A DNA stretch of 64,000 bases from Ensifer sp. IC3342 (lineage in GTDB: Bacteria; Pseudomonadota; Alphaproteobacteria; Rhizobiales; Rhizobiaceae), in NCBI RefSeq assembly GCF_020193655.1, contig NZ_JADYVE010000008.1, positions 62,001 through 126,000 on the forward strand, written 5' to 3'. Under the pieces are notes generated by a model, which was given only the letters and a program-made list of their open reading frames with translations, was not told the origin of the DNA and did no database searches. Of the stretch, positions 43,670 through 52,715 are shown in pieces (position 1 is the stretch's first letter; every line of letters starts with the position of its first letter). The position numbers and the translations under genes are program-made.

Positions 43670-45196
43670 TCAACGATCCACGAAAAGCGCACGGCCCGTC
43701 ATCGCTTCCGGCTGCCGTATCCCCATGAGCGCCAGAATAGTGGGAGCGACATCGGCGAGAATACCATCGCGTAGGCGCGCGTCACGTGACGCACCAGATA
43801 GCAGAACCGGAACCGGATTGGTGGTATGGGCCGTGTGCGGCTCCCCGTTTTCGGGATCGATCATCGTCTCGCAGTTGCCGTGATCGGCGATGACCAGCAT
43901 CGACCCGCCCGCGCGAGCAACGGTCGCGTCGATTTCACCGAGCGCGCCGTCGACCGTCTCCACGGCGAGAATGGCCGCGTCGAGCTTGCCGGTATGACCG
44001 ACCATGTCCGGGTTGGCGTAGTTGACGACCACCAGTTCGTAGCGTCCGCTCTCGATCGCGGCAACGACCTTCGTCGTCAGTTCCGGGGCCGACATGGTGG
44101 GCTGCAGGTCGTAAGTAGCAACTTTCGGCGAGGGCACGAGGATGCGATCCTCGTATTCGTAGGCGACTTCGCGGCCGCCGTTCAGGAAATACGTGACATG
44201 CGGGTATTTTTCCGTTTCGGCGAGATGGATTTGCGTCTTCCCTGCCTTTGCAACCGTCTCACTCAATCCGTCATCGAGGCGCTGAGGTGGAAACAAGGTG
44301 CGCATAGATGGGTCGAGTTCCGCTCCATAGGAGACCATTCCGATGGCGATCGATAGTTCGGGCCACCGCTCGCGCTCGAAGCCACCAAAGTCCGGAAGCG
44401 TCAGGGCTGCCAGGATCTCGCGTACACGATCCGACCGGAAGTTCGCACAGAGAATCGCGTCCCCATCGCGAATGCCCGCATAGTCGGCAATGACGCTCGG
44501 CGGGATGAATTCATCCGTCTTGCCCTGGGCTGCCGCGGCAGAGATTGCTTCCTCCGCCGTAGCGAAACGGTCCCCCTTGCCCAGGGCGATCGCCTCGTAG
44601 GCGAGCCTGACCCGATCCCAGCGGCTGTCCCTGTCCATTGCAAAGAACCGGCCGCTGACCGTGGCGACAATGGCACTGTCCGGAAGCTTTTCAGCAAATT
44701 GGCGAAGATACGGCGCCGCCTGCCCTGGCTGCGTATCGCGGCCGTCAGTGAACGCGTGAACGATCGGCCGCACGCCGAGGCTTGCAAGCTCCCGGGCGAC
44801 CGCCGCGACATGGTCCATGTGCGAATGCACGCCTCCCGGAGAAATGAGTCCGAGGATGTGGCACACGCCCCCCGTCCGCTCGAGCGTATCGGGCAGCCGG
44901 CTTTCGGCGAGCAGATTGCGGAGGGTGCCGTCCGCGATTGCTGCATCGATGCGAGGCAGTTCCTGCATCACGATGCGCCCTGCCCCGATGTTCAGATGTC
45001 CGACCTCGGAATTGCCCATCTGCCCCTCGGGCAGGCCAACCGCGGGACCATGCGTCGTTAAGAATGCGTGGGGGCAGGTCGCCCACAAGCGATCGAAGTT
45101 CGGCGTCTTCGCCAGCCGGACGGCATTGCCCTCCGTCTCTTCGCGCCAGCCCCACCCGTCCATGATCATCAGGACAGTCGGTTTCTTCTTATCCAA
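43670..45196 (-). CDS. gpmI: 2,3-bisphosphoglycerate-independent phosphoglycerate mutase
   Basis: 508 residues from a TTG at 45196 with GGAGGGA ahead; an ATG 11 codons upstream is the alternative. It interconverts 3- and 2-phosphoglycerate using two Mn ions. MIMDGWGWREETEGNAV gives the first metal Asp, MGNSEVGHLNIGAGRIV holds the phosphorylated Ser, FTDGRDTQP and CANFRSDRVREIL follow, and VIADHGNCETMIDP plus the HTAHTTNPVPVLL region gives the remaining metal ligands. Its place at the end of a catabolic block, not beside other glycolytic genes, is unusual. It may be a second isozyme or a main one; the window cannot tell. Confidence 0.95.
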   Translation of the reverse strand: MDKKKPTVLMIMDGWGWREETEGNAVRLAKTPNFDRLWATCPHAFLTTHGPAVGLPEGQMGNSEVGHLNIGAGRIVMQELPRIDAAIADGTLRNLLAESRLPDTLERTGGVCHILGLISPGGVHSHMDHVAAVARELASLGVRPIVHAFTDGRDTQPGQAAPYLRQFAEKLPDSAIVATVSGRFFAMDRDSRWDRVRLAYEAIALGKGDRFATAEEAISAAAAQGKTDEFIPPSVIADYAGIRDGDAILCANFRSDRVREILAALTLPDFGGFERERWPELSIAIGMVSYGAELDPSMRTLFPPQRLDDGLSETVAKAGKTQIHLAETEKYPHVTYFLNGGREVAYEYEDRILVPSPKVATYDLQPTMSAPELTTKVVAAIESGRYELVVVNYANPDMVGHTGKLDAAILAVETVDGALGEIDATVARAGGSMLVIADHGNCETMIDPENGEPHTAHTTNPVPVLLSGASRDARLRDGILADVAPTILALMGIRQPEAMTGRALFVDR

Positions 45197-45225
45197 GGCA
45201 ATTCCCTCCGATCCAGTCCCCGAAA

Positions 45226-46188
45226 TCACGCCACGCCCGGCCCCATTGCATCCTTCAGCCGCGCTTCCAGGATAGCCAGGAAGGCCCGAAGCTTCTTTGG
45301 CACGAAACGGCTGCGCGGATAGAACGCCTTGATCACGCGGTGCGAGACGATTTCGCCGTCGAATACCGAAAGCAGCCTGCCAGCACGGATTTCTTCGACG
45401 ACGCTATAAAGGGGAAGACGGGCGATGCCGGAGCCCTGAAGGGCCGCAAGAAGGATCGCGCTCTCGAAATTCGAATGAAAAGTGCCGTCCACCTGCACGG
45501 TGATCTCTTCATCGTCGAAGCGTGCACTCCAGATCCGCGGATCCGGTTTCTGCGTCGTGTGGATCAGGCAGTTGTGTTCTCGAAGGTCGGCCGGCTTCAT
45601 CGGCCTCGGCCGCTCGGCGAAGTAGGAAGGCGCGCCGCAAATGACGTAGGGCGCCGGTCCGAGCTTGCGCTCGAAGAGGCCGGTGTGAAAGGACTCGTCG
45701 TCATCGAAATCGCGGCTGCCGATAACGACGTCCACGCCGCGTTCCATCAGATTCACCGAGTAGGCGCTGACGGTGAGCTCGACCTTTATCGAAGGATATC
45801 TCGCGTTGAAGTCGACGATTGCCGGCGCGACGAGCGCCTGGCCGACGCCCGGCGTGCTGTGAACCCGCAGGGTGCCGATCAACTCACTGCTGAGCCCGCT
45901 CGCATCCGCCTTTGCGGCGTCGATTTCGGCGAGGATGCGTGTGCAATGGTCGAAGAAGACGCTACCCGCATCGGTCAGAAACACGGCGTGCGTCGAGCGA
46001 TTGAGCAGGGTCAGCTTCAACGCCTCCTCGAGCTGAGAGACGTGCTTGCTCATATAGGACGGCGACTTCCCAAAGATCTTTGCGGCCGTGGTGAAGCTGC
46101 CATGCTGCACCACGCGCGTGAAGATCGCGATGTCGTTGAGATCGAGCCCGTCAAAGCTCGATCTCGGCATGTCGGAAGACTTGATCAT
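45226..46188 (-). CDS. LysR-family transcriptional regulator
   Basis: 320 residues from the ATG at 46188; upstream open frame overlaps the EutA-like gene and was not used. The N-terminal HTH is LNDIAIFTRVVQHGSFTTAA through KIFGKSPSYMSKHVSQLEEA. The effector domain has IGTLRVHSTPGVGQALVAPA and VDVVIGSRDFDD. It lies between the EutA-like gene and gpmI on the same strand, so unlike many LysR genes it is not divergent from a neighbour. Its targets are likely the tct-cupin-eutA block. Confidence 0.9.
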   Translation of the reverse strand: MIKSSDMPRSSFDGLDLNDIAIFTRVVQHGSFTTAAKIFGKSPSYMSKHVSQLEEALKLTLLNRSTHAVFLTDAGSVFFDHCTRILAEIDAAKADASGLSSELIGTLRVHSTPGVGQALVAPAIVDFNARYPSIKVELTVSAYSVNLMERGVDVVIGSRDFDDDESFHTGLFERKLGPAPYVICGAPSYFAERPRPMKPADLREHNCLIHTTQKPDPRIWSARFDDEEITVQVDGTFHSNFESAILLAALQGSGIARLPLYSVVEEIRAGRLLSVFDGEIVSHRVIKAFYPRSRFVPKKLRAFLAILEARLKDAMGPGVA

Positions 46189-46225
46189 CTCCGGCGTCTT
46201 GGCACAACTCTGCGCCGGGGACAAT

Positions 46226-47731
46226 TCAAGAAAAGAGCAGCGACTTGATGACAACGGGAATAACCCCCGGCGGGTTGAGAAACTCGCCGAGATCGACGAA
46301 ATCCAGATCCTTGAGCCGCACGCCGTCGATAGAAATCAGGTGAGAGTGGATGCAGAGCTCGCGGTCGAGGATCCGGCCGATCGTCTGGCCGACGTCGCCA
46401 TCGATCATCAGCACCAGCAACTCCTTGCGCTCGCCCTCCGGCGCGGCAACCATCTTGATCGCCTTGGCCATGGCGAGCAGGCGCTGGTAGTCCGGTGACC
46501 CGGTCCAGGAGAAAGCAAGCGCCGTCATCGCGTTAACATCGTGATCCTGCCTGTCGGCACTCTCACGAAATGCGGCGGCGATTTCCTCCGGATCGATATC
46601 TTCGGAAAGCGTCCTTCCGAGATGGACCACCGGGATGTTGTGCTTCGGCAACGCGTCGGCGCCGTTCATGTAGAGCGTTTTACCGCTCACCTGGACGGTG
46701 AATTGGGACGCGCCAATGACGGTCGCGCGGATGCGTTGCCCGGCGTCGACGATCGGTATCTCGATGCGTGGCTTGAGCTGCGCCACAATCTCGTTGGCGA
46801 GATCCCGCGCTATATCGCCATGGTCATTCGGCTCGTAATCAAAAATGTATTCCGAGACGCCACCGGAAAAGGTGACGTAGGTCGGCTGGACCGGCCGTTC
46901 GAGAGGTTCGGTGAGGAGAAGGCGCTCGCCAAGCGCATCGAGCGGCACATCGAGAATTTCATCGACCGCCGCCGCAGCCAGGCGCTTCGCGATGGCGCGG
47001 CGGTTCTCGGCGTCGGCGATCGTCGCAGGATCCGTGCCGAGCCCAAGTTCCTCGGCAACGATCCGAGCCGAGTCGTCGATGCGCGACCAGCTGCCCCGGC
47101 CATCCTGCGCCAGCAATCGTCCGCCGACGGCGAAGGCCGCGACGCTTACGATCTCTCCCTTGTCGATCAAGGCAAGCTTGGTCGTGCCGCCGCCGATATC
47201 GACATGCAGGCCGCAGGCGTCCCGTTTCTTCGAGAGCGCGGTTGCGCCCGAACCATGGGCCGCGAGCATACATTCGAGCTTGTGGCCGGCAGTCGCACAG
47301 ACGAAGCGGCCGGACTCGTTTGCAAAGAGCTCGTCGATCGCCCGCGCGTTCTTTCGCTTGATCGCCTCACCGGTCAGGATGACGGCGCCGGTATCAATGT
47401 GGCTGCGCTTGTACCCCGCATCGTGGTAGCAGTGCTGGAAAAAGTGCCGCAATTCGTGCGCGTCGATCGTCCCGTCCGGTAGGAACGGCGTCAGGAGGAT
47501 CGGCGAGCGCCAGACCACCCGCCGATCGACGACGACGAACCGGCTGGAAAGATCGTCCGTCTCCCGCCGCAGGACGACGTTTGCAAACAGCAGGTGAGAA
47601 GTGGAACTGCCGATATCGATGCCGACCGTCAGCAGATCGACGGTTTCCTGCTTCCACAGCCAGTCCGCGATCTGCTGACGTTCGTCGTCGGACAGATCGT
47701 CATGCTCGTGGTCGAAATCGAGATCGTGCAC
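46226..47731 (-). CDS. EutA-like reactivating ATPase (ethanolamine ammonia-lyase reactivase family)
   Basis: 501 residues of the EutA family (actin/Hsp70-like ATPase fold). TVGIDIGSSTSHLLFANVVL gives the phosphate-1 motif, ILTGEAIKRKNARAIDELFA the connecting helix, and GLHVDIGGGTTKLALIDKGE the phosphate-2 motif. EutA swaps damaged cobalamin off ethanolamine ammonia-lyase (EutBC). No eutB, eutC or other eut gene lies in the window. The gene follows a RIME copy after the bicupin gene and precedes a LysR gene. It may serve an enzyme encoded elsewhere or a different radical or metal enzyme of this block, so no symbol is given. Confidence 0.85.
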   Translation of the reverse strand: MHDLDFDHEHDDLSDDERQQIADWLWKQETVDLLTVGIDIGSSTSHLLFANVVLRRETDDLSSRFVVVDRRVVWRSPILLTPFLPDGTIDAHELRHFFQHCYHDAGYKRSHIDTGAVILTGEAIKRKNARAIDELFANESGRFVCATAGHKLECMLAAHGSGATALSKKRDACGLHVDIGGGTTKLALIDKGEIVSVAAFAVGGRLLAQDGRGSWSRIDDSARIVAEELGLGTDPATIADAENRRAIAKRLAAAAVDEILDVPLDALGERLLLTEPLERPVQPTYVTFSGGVSEYIFDYEPNDHGDIARDLANEIVAQLKPRIEIPIVDAGQRIRATVIGASQFTVQVSGKTLYMNGADALPKHNIPVVHLGRTLSEDIDPEEIAAAFRESADRQDHDVNAMTALAFSWTGSPDYQRLLAMAKAIKMVAAPEGERKELLVLMIDGDVGQTIGRILDRELCIHSHLISIDGVRLKDLDFVDLGEFLNPPGVIPVVIKSLLFS

Positions 47732-47746
47732 GCAACTCCTCCTTCC

Positions 47747-47848
47747 CTACAGCGCCGCGCGTTTCAAACGCGCAAAGACGCTGTAGCACCACCATGAACT
47801 GCTGCATGATTTTGTCCTCAAAGCGGCTCCGATTTAAGGAATCATGCA
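47747..47848 (+). repeat. RIME-type double palindrome, copy 7 (near full length)
   Basis: CTACAGCGCCGCGCGTTTCAAACGCGC and GACGCTGTAGCACCACC, then GCATGATTTTGTCCTCAAAG...CGATTTAAGGAATCATGC. Lies between the bicupin and EutA-like genes. Confidence 0.85.
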
Positions 47849-47890
47849 ATGAAGCCGGGACCTCCGACCCGGCTCCCACACTGCCCCGTC

Positions 47891-49132
47891 TTACGTCGCC
47901 GGGCCGGCAAGGATCGGCGTCTGAATAACCCCCGTCAGGCTTTCCTTCGGCAGGGCCATGATAGCCGCTTCGTCGAAGATGTCGCCCATGGCCGACGGAA
48001 CGCCAGTCTTCTGCAGTTCCTCGAGGAACTTGCGATGCACGCGCGGATCCTGATCCTCGTATTCGATCTGTCGTCCGCCGTCTTTGACCGAGGTCGCTCC
48101 GCCGCCTTCCGCACTCTTGCGCCGCAGCGAGATGAACGGATAGCGCCGGCTGCCGAGACTGCAGGCGACGTAACGCGCCGGCTGATTGCAGGTGTTGAAA
48201 TGCTGATGGTACATCCAGAACGGCGGCGTATACATGAAGCCGTGGCGCCACGGGATTTCCTTGAACTCGGAATCTCCCTCGTACCACATCAGCGAATAAC
48301 CCTCGCCATCGACGGCGTGCACGTGCGTTCCGGCAGCGTGGCGGTGGGCCTTCTTGTAGCGACCGACCGGCATTTGAGATACGTGGGAATGCATCGTTCC
48401 GTCGGCCAGCACGAAGTTGACGTTGAGTGAACCCTTCCCGCGTCCCTCGAATTCATAAAGCTTGAAGCTCGTCAGGTCGTGGACGAAATTGGTTTCCCAG
48501 ATGTTCTGCACCTTTCGCGCCGAATCCAGACCATAGGAATAAAGCGCGCCCTCGCCTTCGAAATGCTTGGCCTGGCCGATGCGGTCCTTGAAAGCGAAGT
48601 CGTTGTCGAAGACGAAATCGAGGTTGTGGTAGAGGTTGATTGTCAGCGGCGCGTTGTTGGTGCAGGAGAGGCGCACCGTGTCGACGCCTGAACCGTTGTT
48701 GAACTGATAGAGGCAGTTCAACGGAATCGCAAAGAGCGCCTTCGGGCCCCACTCGAACGTGCGGACCTCGCCGTTCGGAAGCCAGACGGTCGTCGAACCG
48801 TAGCCTGACAGGACATAGAAGAATGCTTCATAGAGGTGCTTGACGGGGCGCGTCTTGCGACCGGGCAGCACTTCGATGACGTAGTTCGCCATGAAGTCCC
48901 CCATGCCGTGGGTATGGGCAAAGCAGCCGCGTGCGTCGTAACGATCCCACGGACCGGTTTCGAGCGCGAGCAGATCGTGCCCGAGGTCGAAATGGATCGG
49001 GATACCTTCACCCTTGGACCAATCCTTATAGGGATCGACGAGGAACTTGGTGTTGCCGGGATCAGGAACCGCAACCGGTTCACCACTGAGCGGCGCTTTA
49101 TCAACAGTACTGGCCATCTGGTTCACTTTCAT
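47891..49132 (-). CDS. Bicupin protein (putative dioxygenase or isomerase)
   Basis: 413 residues with two cupin barrels. The first (about 85-175) holds VKHLYEAFFYVLSGYGSTTV and WGPKALFAIPLNCLYQFNNG. The second (about 255-340) has GRYKKAHRHAAGTHVHAVDG with three close His and a later Glu, a likely metal site, then FWMYHQHFNTCNQPARYVAC. Gentisate 1,2-dioxygenase-type enzymes have a comparable layout, but the fit is not close enough to name one. No signal peptide. AAAGG precedes the ATG. It is downstream of a 3-hydroxyisobutyrate-dehydrogenase-like gene in the tct block. Confidence 0.8.
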   Translation of the reverse strand: MKVNQMASTVDKAPLSGEPVAVPDPGNTKFLVDPYKDWSKGEGIPIHFDLGHDLLALETGPWDRYDARGCFAHTHGMGDFMANYVIEVLPGRKTRPVKHLYEAFFYVLSGYGSTTVWLPNGEVRTFEWGPKALFAIPLNCLYQFNNGSGVDTVRLSCTNNAPLTINLYHNLDFVFDNDFAFKDRIGQAKHFEGEGALYSYGLDSARKVQNIWETNFVHDLTSFKLYEFEGRGKGSLNVNFVLADGTMHSHVSQMPVGRYKKAHRHAAGTHVHAVDGEGYSLMWYEGDSEFKEIPWRHGFMYTPPFWMYHQHFNTCNQPARYVACSLGSRRYPFISLRRKSAEGGGATSVKDGGRQIEYEDQDPRVHRKFLEELQKTGVPSAMGDIFDEAAIMALPKESLTGVIQTPILAGPAT

Positions 49133-49271
49133 TTGCCTTTGTCGTTCCGCATTCGGCGCGAACTATGAGTCTTTTGGGGCGGCATCGGTAGCGTGTTTTC
49201 GGAAAAGGCGTTTTCCCGACACCACTCTCGGCCTGCGCTCGTCCTCGGTTTTTCCAAAGAGCGAAAAGCTG

Positions 49272-50132
49272 TCAGACGAGGCCGCCTTCAGAAGGCGCGA
49301 GCGGCTTCACGGTGCGCCCGAGATACGTCGCCTCGGATCCGTAAAGCAGGGCTTTCACGTCATCCGCCTTCAATGTCTTGATGATCTGATCCACCTGCCC
49401 GGCGAGCGGCAGCATCAACCCGGCCTTCTGCGCGAGTTCGAGCGTGACATCCATGTCCTTTTCCTGCCAGGTGAAGCGCGTCGAATCCCACCGCGCCAGC
49501 GTGCCATTGGTGCCGGGGCACGCCAACAGGATCTCGCGCATGCGCTGGGCGTCGATGCCATAACGCTTGGCGATCAGCAGGGCTTCGAAATTGGCAACGC
49601 AATGAATCCAGTGCAGCAGATTGTTGCAGGACTTCGCAATCTGCCCCGCCCCGAGTGGTCCGACATGCACGACGTCGCGGCTGTAGCACATCAGAGCCGG
49701 GCGGACACGCTCGACATCCTCCTCGACCCCGCCGCAGAGCGAAAGCAGCGTTCCTGACCGCGCTCCAGCAGCGCCGTAGACAACCGGCGCATCAACGAGA
49801 CGTTTTCCTTGCTCCTTCAGACGCGGACCGAGGCCACGCATTGTCTCGGGGCTGATGGTCGCTGCGACCACGACCACGCTGTCTTCTGCGGTCTCTGCCG
49901 CAAGCTCGCCGCAAACGTCGACGACCTGTTGGTCGGTCGCAACGGCTAGAACAAAGACGTCGGCCGCACGAGCCAATTCATCCAAGGTATGCTTCGATGC
50001 AATGCCGCGCGCCTCGGCTGCGGCGAGCCGCTCGTCGCTGACGTCGAAGGCCGAAACCTCGAAGCCCTTGTCCAGCATGTGACCCGCCATCGCGAGTCCC
50101 ATTTCTCCCGTTCCAACGACACCGATTTTCAT
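49272..50132 (-). CDS. 3-hydroxyisobutyrate dehydrogenase family oxidoreductase
   Basis: 286 residues. MKIGVVGTGEMGLAMAGHML is the NAD(P) Rossmann motif, DAPVVYGAAGARSGTLLSLC is the substrate-binding DxPVxG segment, and GPLGAGQIAKSCNNLLHWIH holds the catalytic Lys. The family oxidises beta-hydroxy acids such as 3-hydroxyisobutyrate, tartronate semialdehyde or related four-carbon acids. The ATG follows GAGGTGGAA. An open frame 72 codons longer reads through a RIME copy and was rejected. In a block with a tricarboxylate-type importer, it probably acts on the imported hydroxy acid. Confidence 0.9.
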   Translation of the reverse strand: MKIGVVGTGEMGLAMAGHMLDKGFEVSAFDVSDERLAAAEARGIASKHTLDELARAADVFVLAVATDQQVVDVCGELAAETAEDSVVVVAATISPETMRGLGPRLKEQGKRLVDAPVVYGAAGARSGTLLSLCGGVEEDVERVRPALMCYSRDVVHVGPLGAGQIAKSCNNLLHWIHCVANFEALLIAKRYGIDAQRMREILLACPGTNGTLARWDSTRFTWQEKDMDVTLELAQKAGLMLPLAGQVDQIIKTLKADDVKALLYGSEATYLGRTVKPLAPSEGGLV

Positions 50133-50157
50133 TTCCACCTCAGGATTTATCTGCCGC

Positions 50158-50260
50158 GCTAAAGCGCCACACCTCTTCAAGGGCGTGAAAGAACCTATGT
50201 AGCGCTTTGAATTGGCGCATAATTTCTCCTTGAATCGGCTCCGATCCAAGGATTGGCGCC
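50158..50260 (+). repeat. RIME-type element, copy 8 (diverged)
   Basis: CTAAAGCGCCACACCTCTTC...GGGCGTG, TATGTAGCGCTTTGAATTGG and CCTTGAATCGGCTCCGATCC align with the reference copy at 8125 but carry many changes. Confidence 0.65.
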
Positions 50261-50313
50261 GGCACATCGCGCAAGACGTCGATGCCGCGCAAGTTCTGGC
50301 GTGCCAGGTGAAC

Positions 50314-50336
50314 GGGCGGCGGAAAGACCGCCGCCC
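50314..50336 (-). terminator. Hairpin downstream of tctC (first copy)
   Basis: GGGCGGCGG and CCGCCGCCC form a perfect 9-bp stem with a 5-nt loop, 16 bp after the tctC stop. No T tract is present on the minus strand, so it may be an mRNA-stability element rather than a terminator. Confidence 0.45.
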
Positions 50337-50351
50337 GCAAGGCCGCAAGGC

Positions 50352-51359
50352 TCAGTTCCGCGAAAGGAGCGCCTCTTTCAGGAACTCGACGACTTCGGGT
50401 TTCTGATCCAATGCCGTCTTGACCGTGACCGCCACCTCGTCGCCGACTTTCGGATCCACCGGCAGGCTGAGAGACTTTGCCTTCGCTAGGAACTCCGGAT
50501 CGGTCGTGGCGGCAGTGTAGGCGTCGCGCAGCGCCTTCAACCGGTCTTCCGGAATACCGGCAGGACCAGCCGTCAGGCGAGAAATGTTGCTTTGCGAAGC
50601 CACCAACGCAATGACCTTCTGGGCATCTTCATTGTCGACAAGCGAGGAGAGCTGCGGCACGTCCGTCTCAGAACCGCCGATCTGCGCGATGAAGCGGCCA
50701 TTGCCCTCATCCACGAACTGCTGGAAGGAAGAGCGCGAGGCGATGATTCCCTGTACTTCGCCCCGGCGCAAGGCGAGTTGGTCGTCGCTGCCGTTGTAAC
50801 CGGAAACGATCTGGATCGGCAGCTGGAGCGCGTTGACCAGCATCGTGGTCTCGATCGTGGAGGCGCTGCCGACACCGGCGGAAGCAAACCGGATCGGCTC
50901 CTTCAGAGCCTTGAGCTGCTCGAAGCTCTCGATGCCGGATTCCTTGCTCACGACGATGACGCGCGGATCGGAGGCGACCTTTCCGATCCAGGACATGTCC
51001 GCCAGGTCGAACTTGATGCCGGGGTCACCGCCGAGCTGCCCATAGATGAGGCCGGTGTTGAAGGTACCGAATGTCAGACCATCCGGCTCGGAAGCATAAA
51101 TATAGTTCGCTCCGATGAGGTGGCCGGCGCCGGGCATGTTCTGTACGACGAAGGTCGAACCCGGCAGATATTTCTGCATGAACTGCGCCACGAGGCGGCC
51201 ATTGGTGTCGTAGCCGCCTCCCGGTCCGGTCGCGACGATGTAATTGACCGTCTTGCCGTTGAAGAACTCCTTGCCTTCCTGCGCCCAAGCGCCGGCCGAC
51301 GAGATCGTAAACAAAGCCGCAGTTGCGCAAGCAGCCATGCGAATTGAATGCCATTTCAT
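50352..51359 (-). CDS. tctC: Tripartite tricarboxylate transporter binding protein TctC, first copy
   Basis: 335-residue periplasmic solute receptor (Bug/TctC family). Signal peptide about 1-26 (ACATAALFTISSAGAWAQ). The mature domain begins FFNGKTVNYIVATGPGGGYD, with the beta-alpha loop YIVATGPGGGYDTNGRLVAQ and FVVQNMPGAGHLIGANYIYA that bind carboxylates, and ends ALDQKPEVVEFLKEALLSR. It is closely similar over its whole length to the next gene upstream, and most residues are the same by eye. Ligand unknown, probably a di- or tricarboxylate. Confidence 0.92.
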   Translation of the reverse strand: MKWHSIRMAACATAALFTISSAGAWAQEGKEFFNGKTVNYIVATGPGGGYDTNGRLVAQFMQKYLPGSTFVVQNMPGAGHLIGANYIYASEPDGLTFGTFNTGLIYGQLGGDPGIKFDLADMSWIGKVASDPRVIVVSKESGIESFEQLKALKEPIRFASAGVGSASTIETTMLVNALQLPIQIVSGYNGSDDQLALRRGEVQGIIASRSSFQQFVDEGNGRFIAQIGGSETDVPQLSSLVDNEDAQKVIALVASQSNISRLTAGPAGIPEDRLKALRDAYTAATTDPEFLAKAKSLSLPVDPKVGDEVAVTVKTALDQKPEVVEFLKEALLSRN

Positions 51360-51463
51360 TGATTTTTCCTCCCAGTTGAAGCTTGAAAATTCGACAGAGC
51401 GGGATGAGGAAGCTGTGCGCGGTTTTCCGCCCGCATCACAACTTATTAAAATCGACCACGTTT

Positions 51464-51494
51464 ATGACTTTGGGTCGATTGGACCCAAAGTCAT
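51464..51494. terminator. Inverted repeat between the two tctC genes
   Basis: ATGACTTTGGGTC (51464-51476) and GACCCAAAGTCAT (51482-51494) form a perfect 13-bp stem with loop GATTG. It lies 17 bp after the stop of the upstream tctC. There is no T run; it could end part of the transcription or be a short mobile palindrome. Confidence 0.6.
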
Positions 51495-51510
51495 CGTGAT
51501 CTGGTGCGCA

Positions 51511-52515
51511 TCAGCCTTCGCTCAGCGCTTCTTTCAGAACGTTGATCACCTCCGGCGCCTGGTCCAGAGCCTTGTTAACCCGCGTTCCGACCTCGTCGCC
51601 GACCGCCGGATCGACGGGAAGACCGAGTGCTCGCGCCTTCTCGATGAATTCCGGATCGGACGTGGCGGCCTTATAGGCGTCCCGGAGGGCTTTCAGGCGA
51701 TCCTCCGGAATTCCGGCGGGACCGGCGGAAAGGCGCGAGATCCCGCTTTGCGACGCGATCAGAGCGACGATCTGCTTCGCCGTCGCGTCATCGACCATCG
51801 TGGAGAGCTGCGGCACATCCGTCTCGGTGCCGCCGATTTGTGCGATGAAGCGGCCCTTACCCTGATCGACGAATTGCTGAAATTCCGACCGGGACCCGAT
51901 CACGCCCTGAACCTCACCGCGCATCATCGCGAGCTGGTCCTCGTTGCCGTTATAGCCGGAGACCACCTGGATCGGAAGCTTGAGTGCCTTGACGAACATC
52001 GTCGCCTCGATCATCGAGGCGCTTCCCTTTCCGGCAGTCGCGAATTTGATCGGCTCCTTCAGGGCTTTCAGTTGTTCGTAGCTCTCGATACCCGACTCCT
52101 TGGTGACAAGAATGATCCGCGGGTCGGATGCGACCTTTCCGATCCAGGACATCTTCGTCAGGTCGAACTTGATGTTTTCGTCGCCGCTGAGCTGACCGTA
52201 GAGCAGCCCGGTATTGAAGGTGCCGAAGGTCAGACCGTCCGGTTCGGAGGCATAGATGTAGTTCGTGCCCAGCAGGTGACCGGCGCCCGGCATGTTCTGC
52301 ACGACGAAAGTCGAGCCTGGCAGGTATTTCTGCATGTATTGCGCAACAAGTCGTCCATTGGTGTCGTAAACGCCGCCCGGCGCTGTCGCGACGATGTAAT
52401 TGACCGTCTTACCGTTGAAGAACTCGACGCCGTCCTCGGCCGAGGCGAGACCCGGCCAGAAAGCCGACAGGATCGCAGCACCCGATACCGCGACGCGAAG
52501 TGTTTGAATTCCCAT
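51511..52515 (-). CDS. tctC: Tripartite tricarboxylate transporter binding protein TctC, second copy
   Basis: 334 residues from the ATG at 52515, behind GGGAGGAACCA. Signal peptide about 1-25 (VSGAAILSAFWPGLASAE). FFNGKTVNYIVATAPGGVYD, FVVQNMPGAGHLLGTNYIYA and SGISRLSAGPAGIPEDRLKA are nearly the same as in its neighbour. Differences fall in loops such as GVYD versus GGYD at the ligand site. It is the copy next to tctB and tctA, so it is likely the original partner of the transporter. Confidence 0.92.
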   Translation of the reverse strand: MGIQTLRVAVSGAAILSAFWPGLASAEDGVEFFNGKTVNYIVATAPGGVYDTNGRLVAQYMQKYLPGSTFVVQNMPGAGHLLGTNYIYASEPDGLTFGTFNTGLLYGQLSGDENIKFDLTKMSWIGKVASDPRIILVTKESGIESYEQLKALKEPIKFATAGKGSASMIEATMFVKALKLPIQVVSGYNGNEDQLAMMRGEVQGVIGSRSEFQQFVDQGKGRFIAQIGGTETDVPQLSTMVDDATAKQIVALIASQSGISRLSAGPAGIPEDRLKALRDAYKAATSDPEFIEKARALGLPVDPAVGDEVGTRVNKALDQAPEVINVLKEALSEG

Positions 52516-52715
52516 TGGTTCCTCCCTTTGCCTTTCGGCGTAAGCTGCCCGCTCTTGCGGACATCTGGTTTCGGACAACGTCTGCCAGCGGCAAGCCAAT
52601 CCCGCTCACGGTGGCGCTGCCAACGTGAAACTGATCCTTGCAGTGCGTTTGGTGTTTCTTTTTGGGCGCGCCCCGGAAGGCACGCTTTTTCGAACCGCCT
52701 CCTCGCGGTTCCTGG

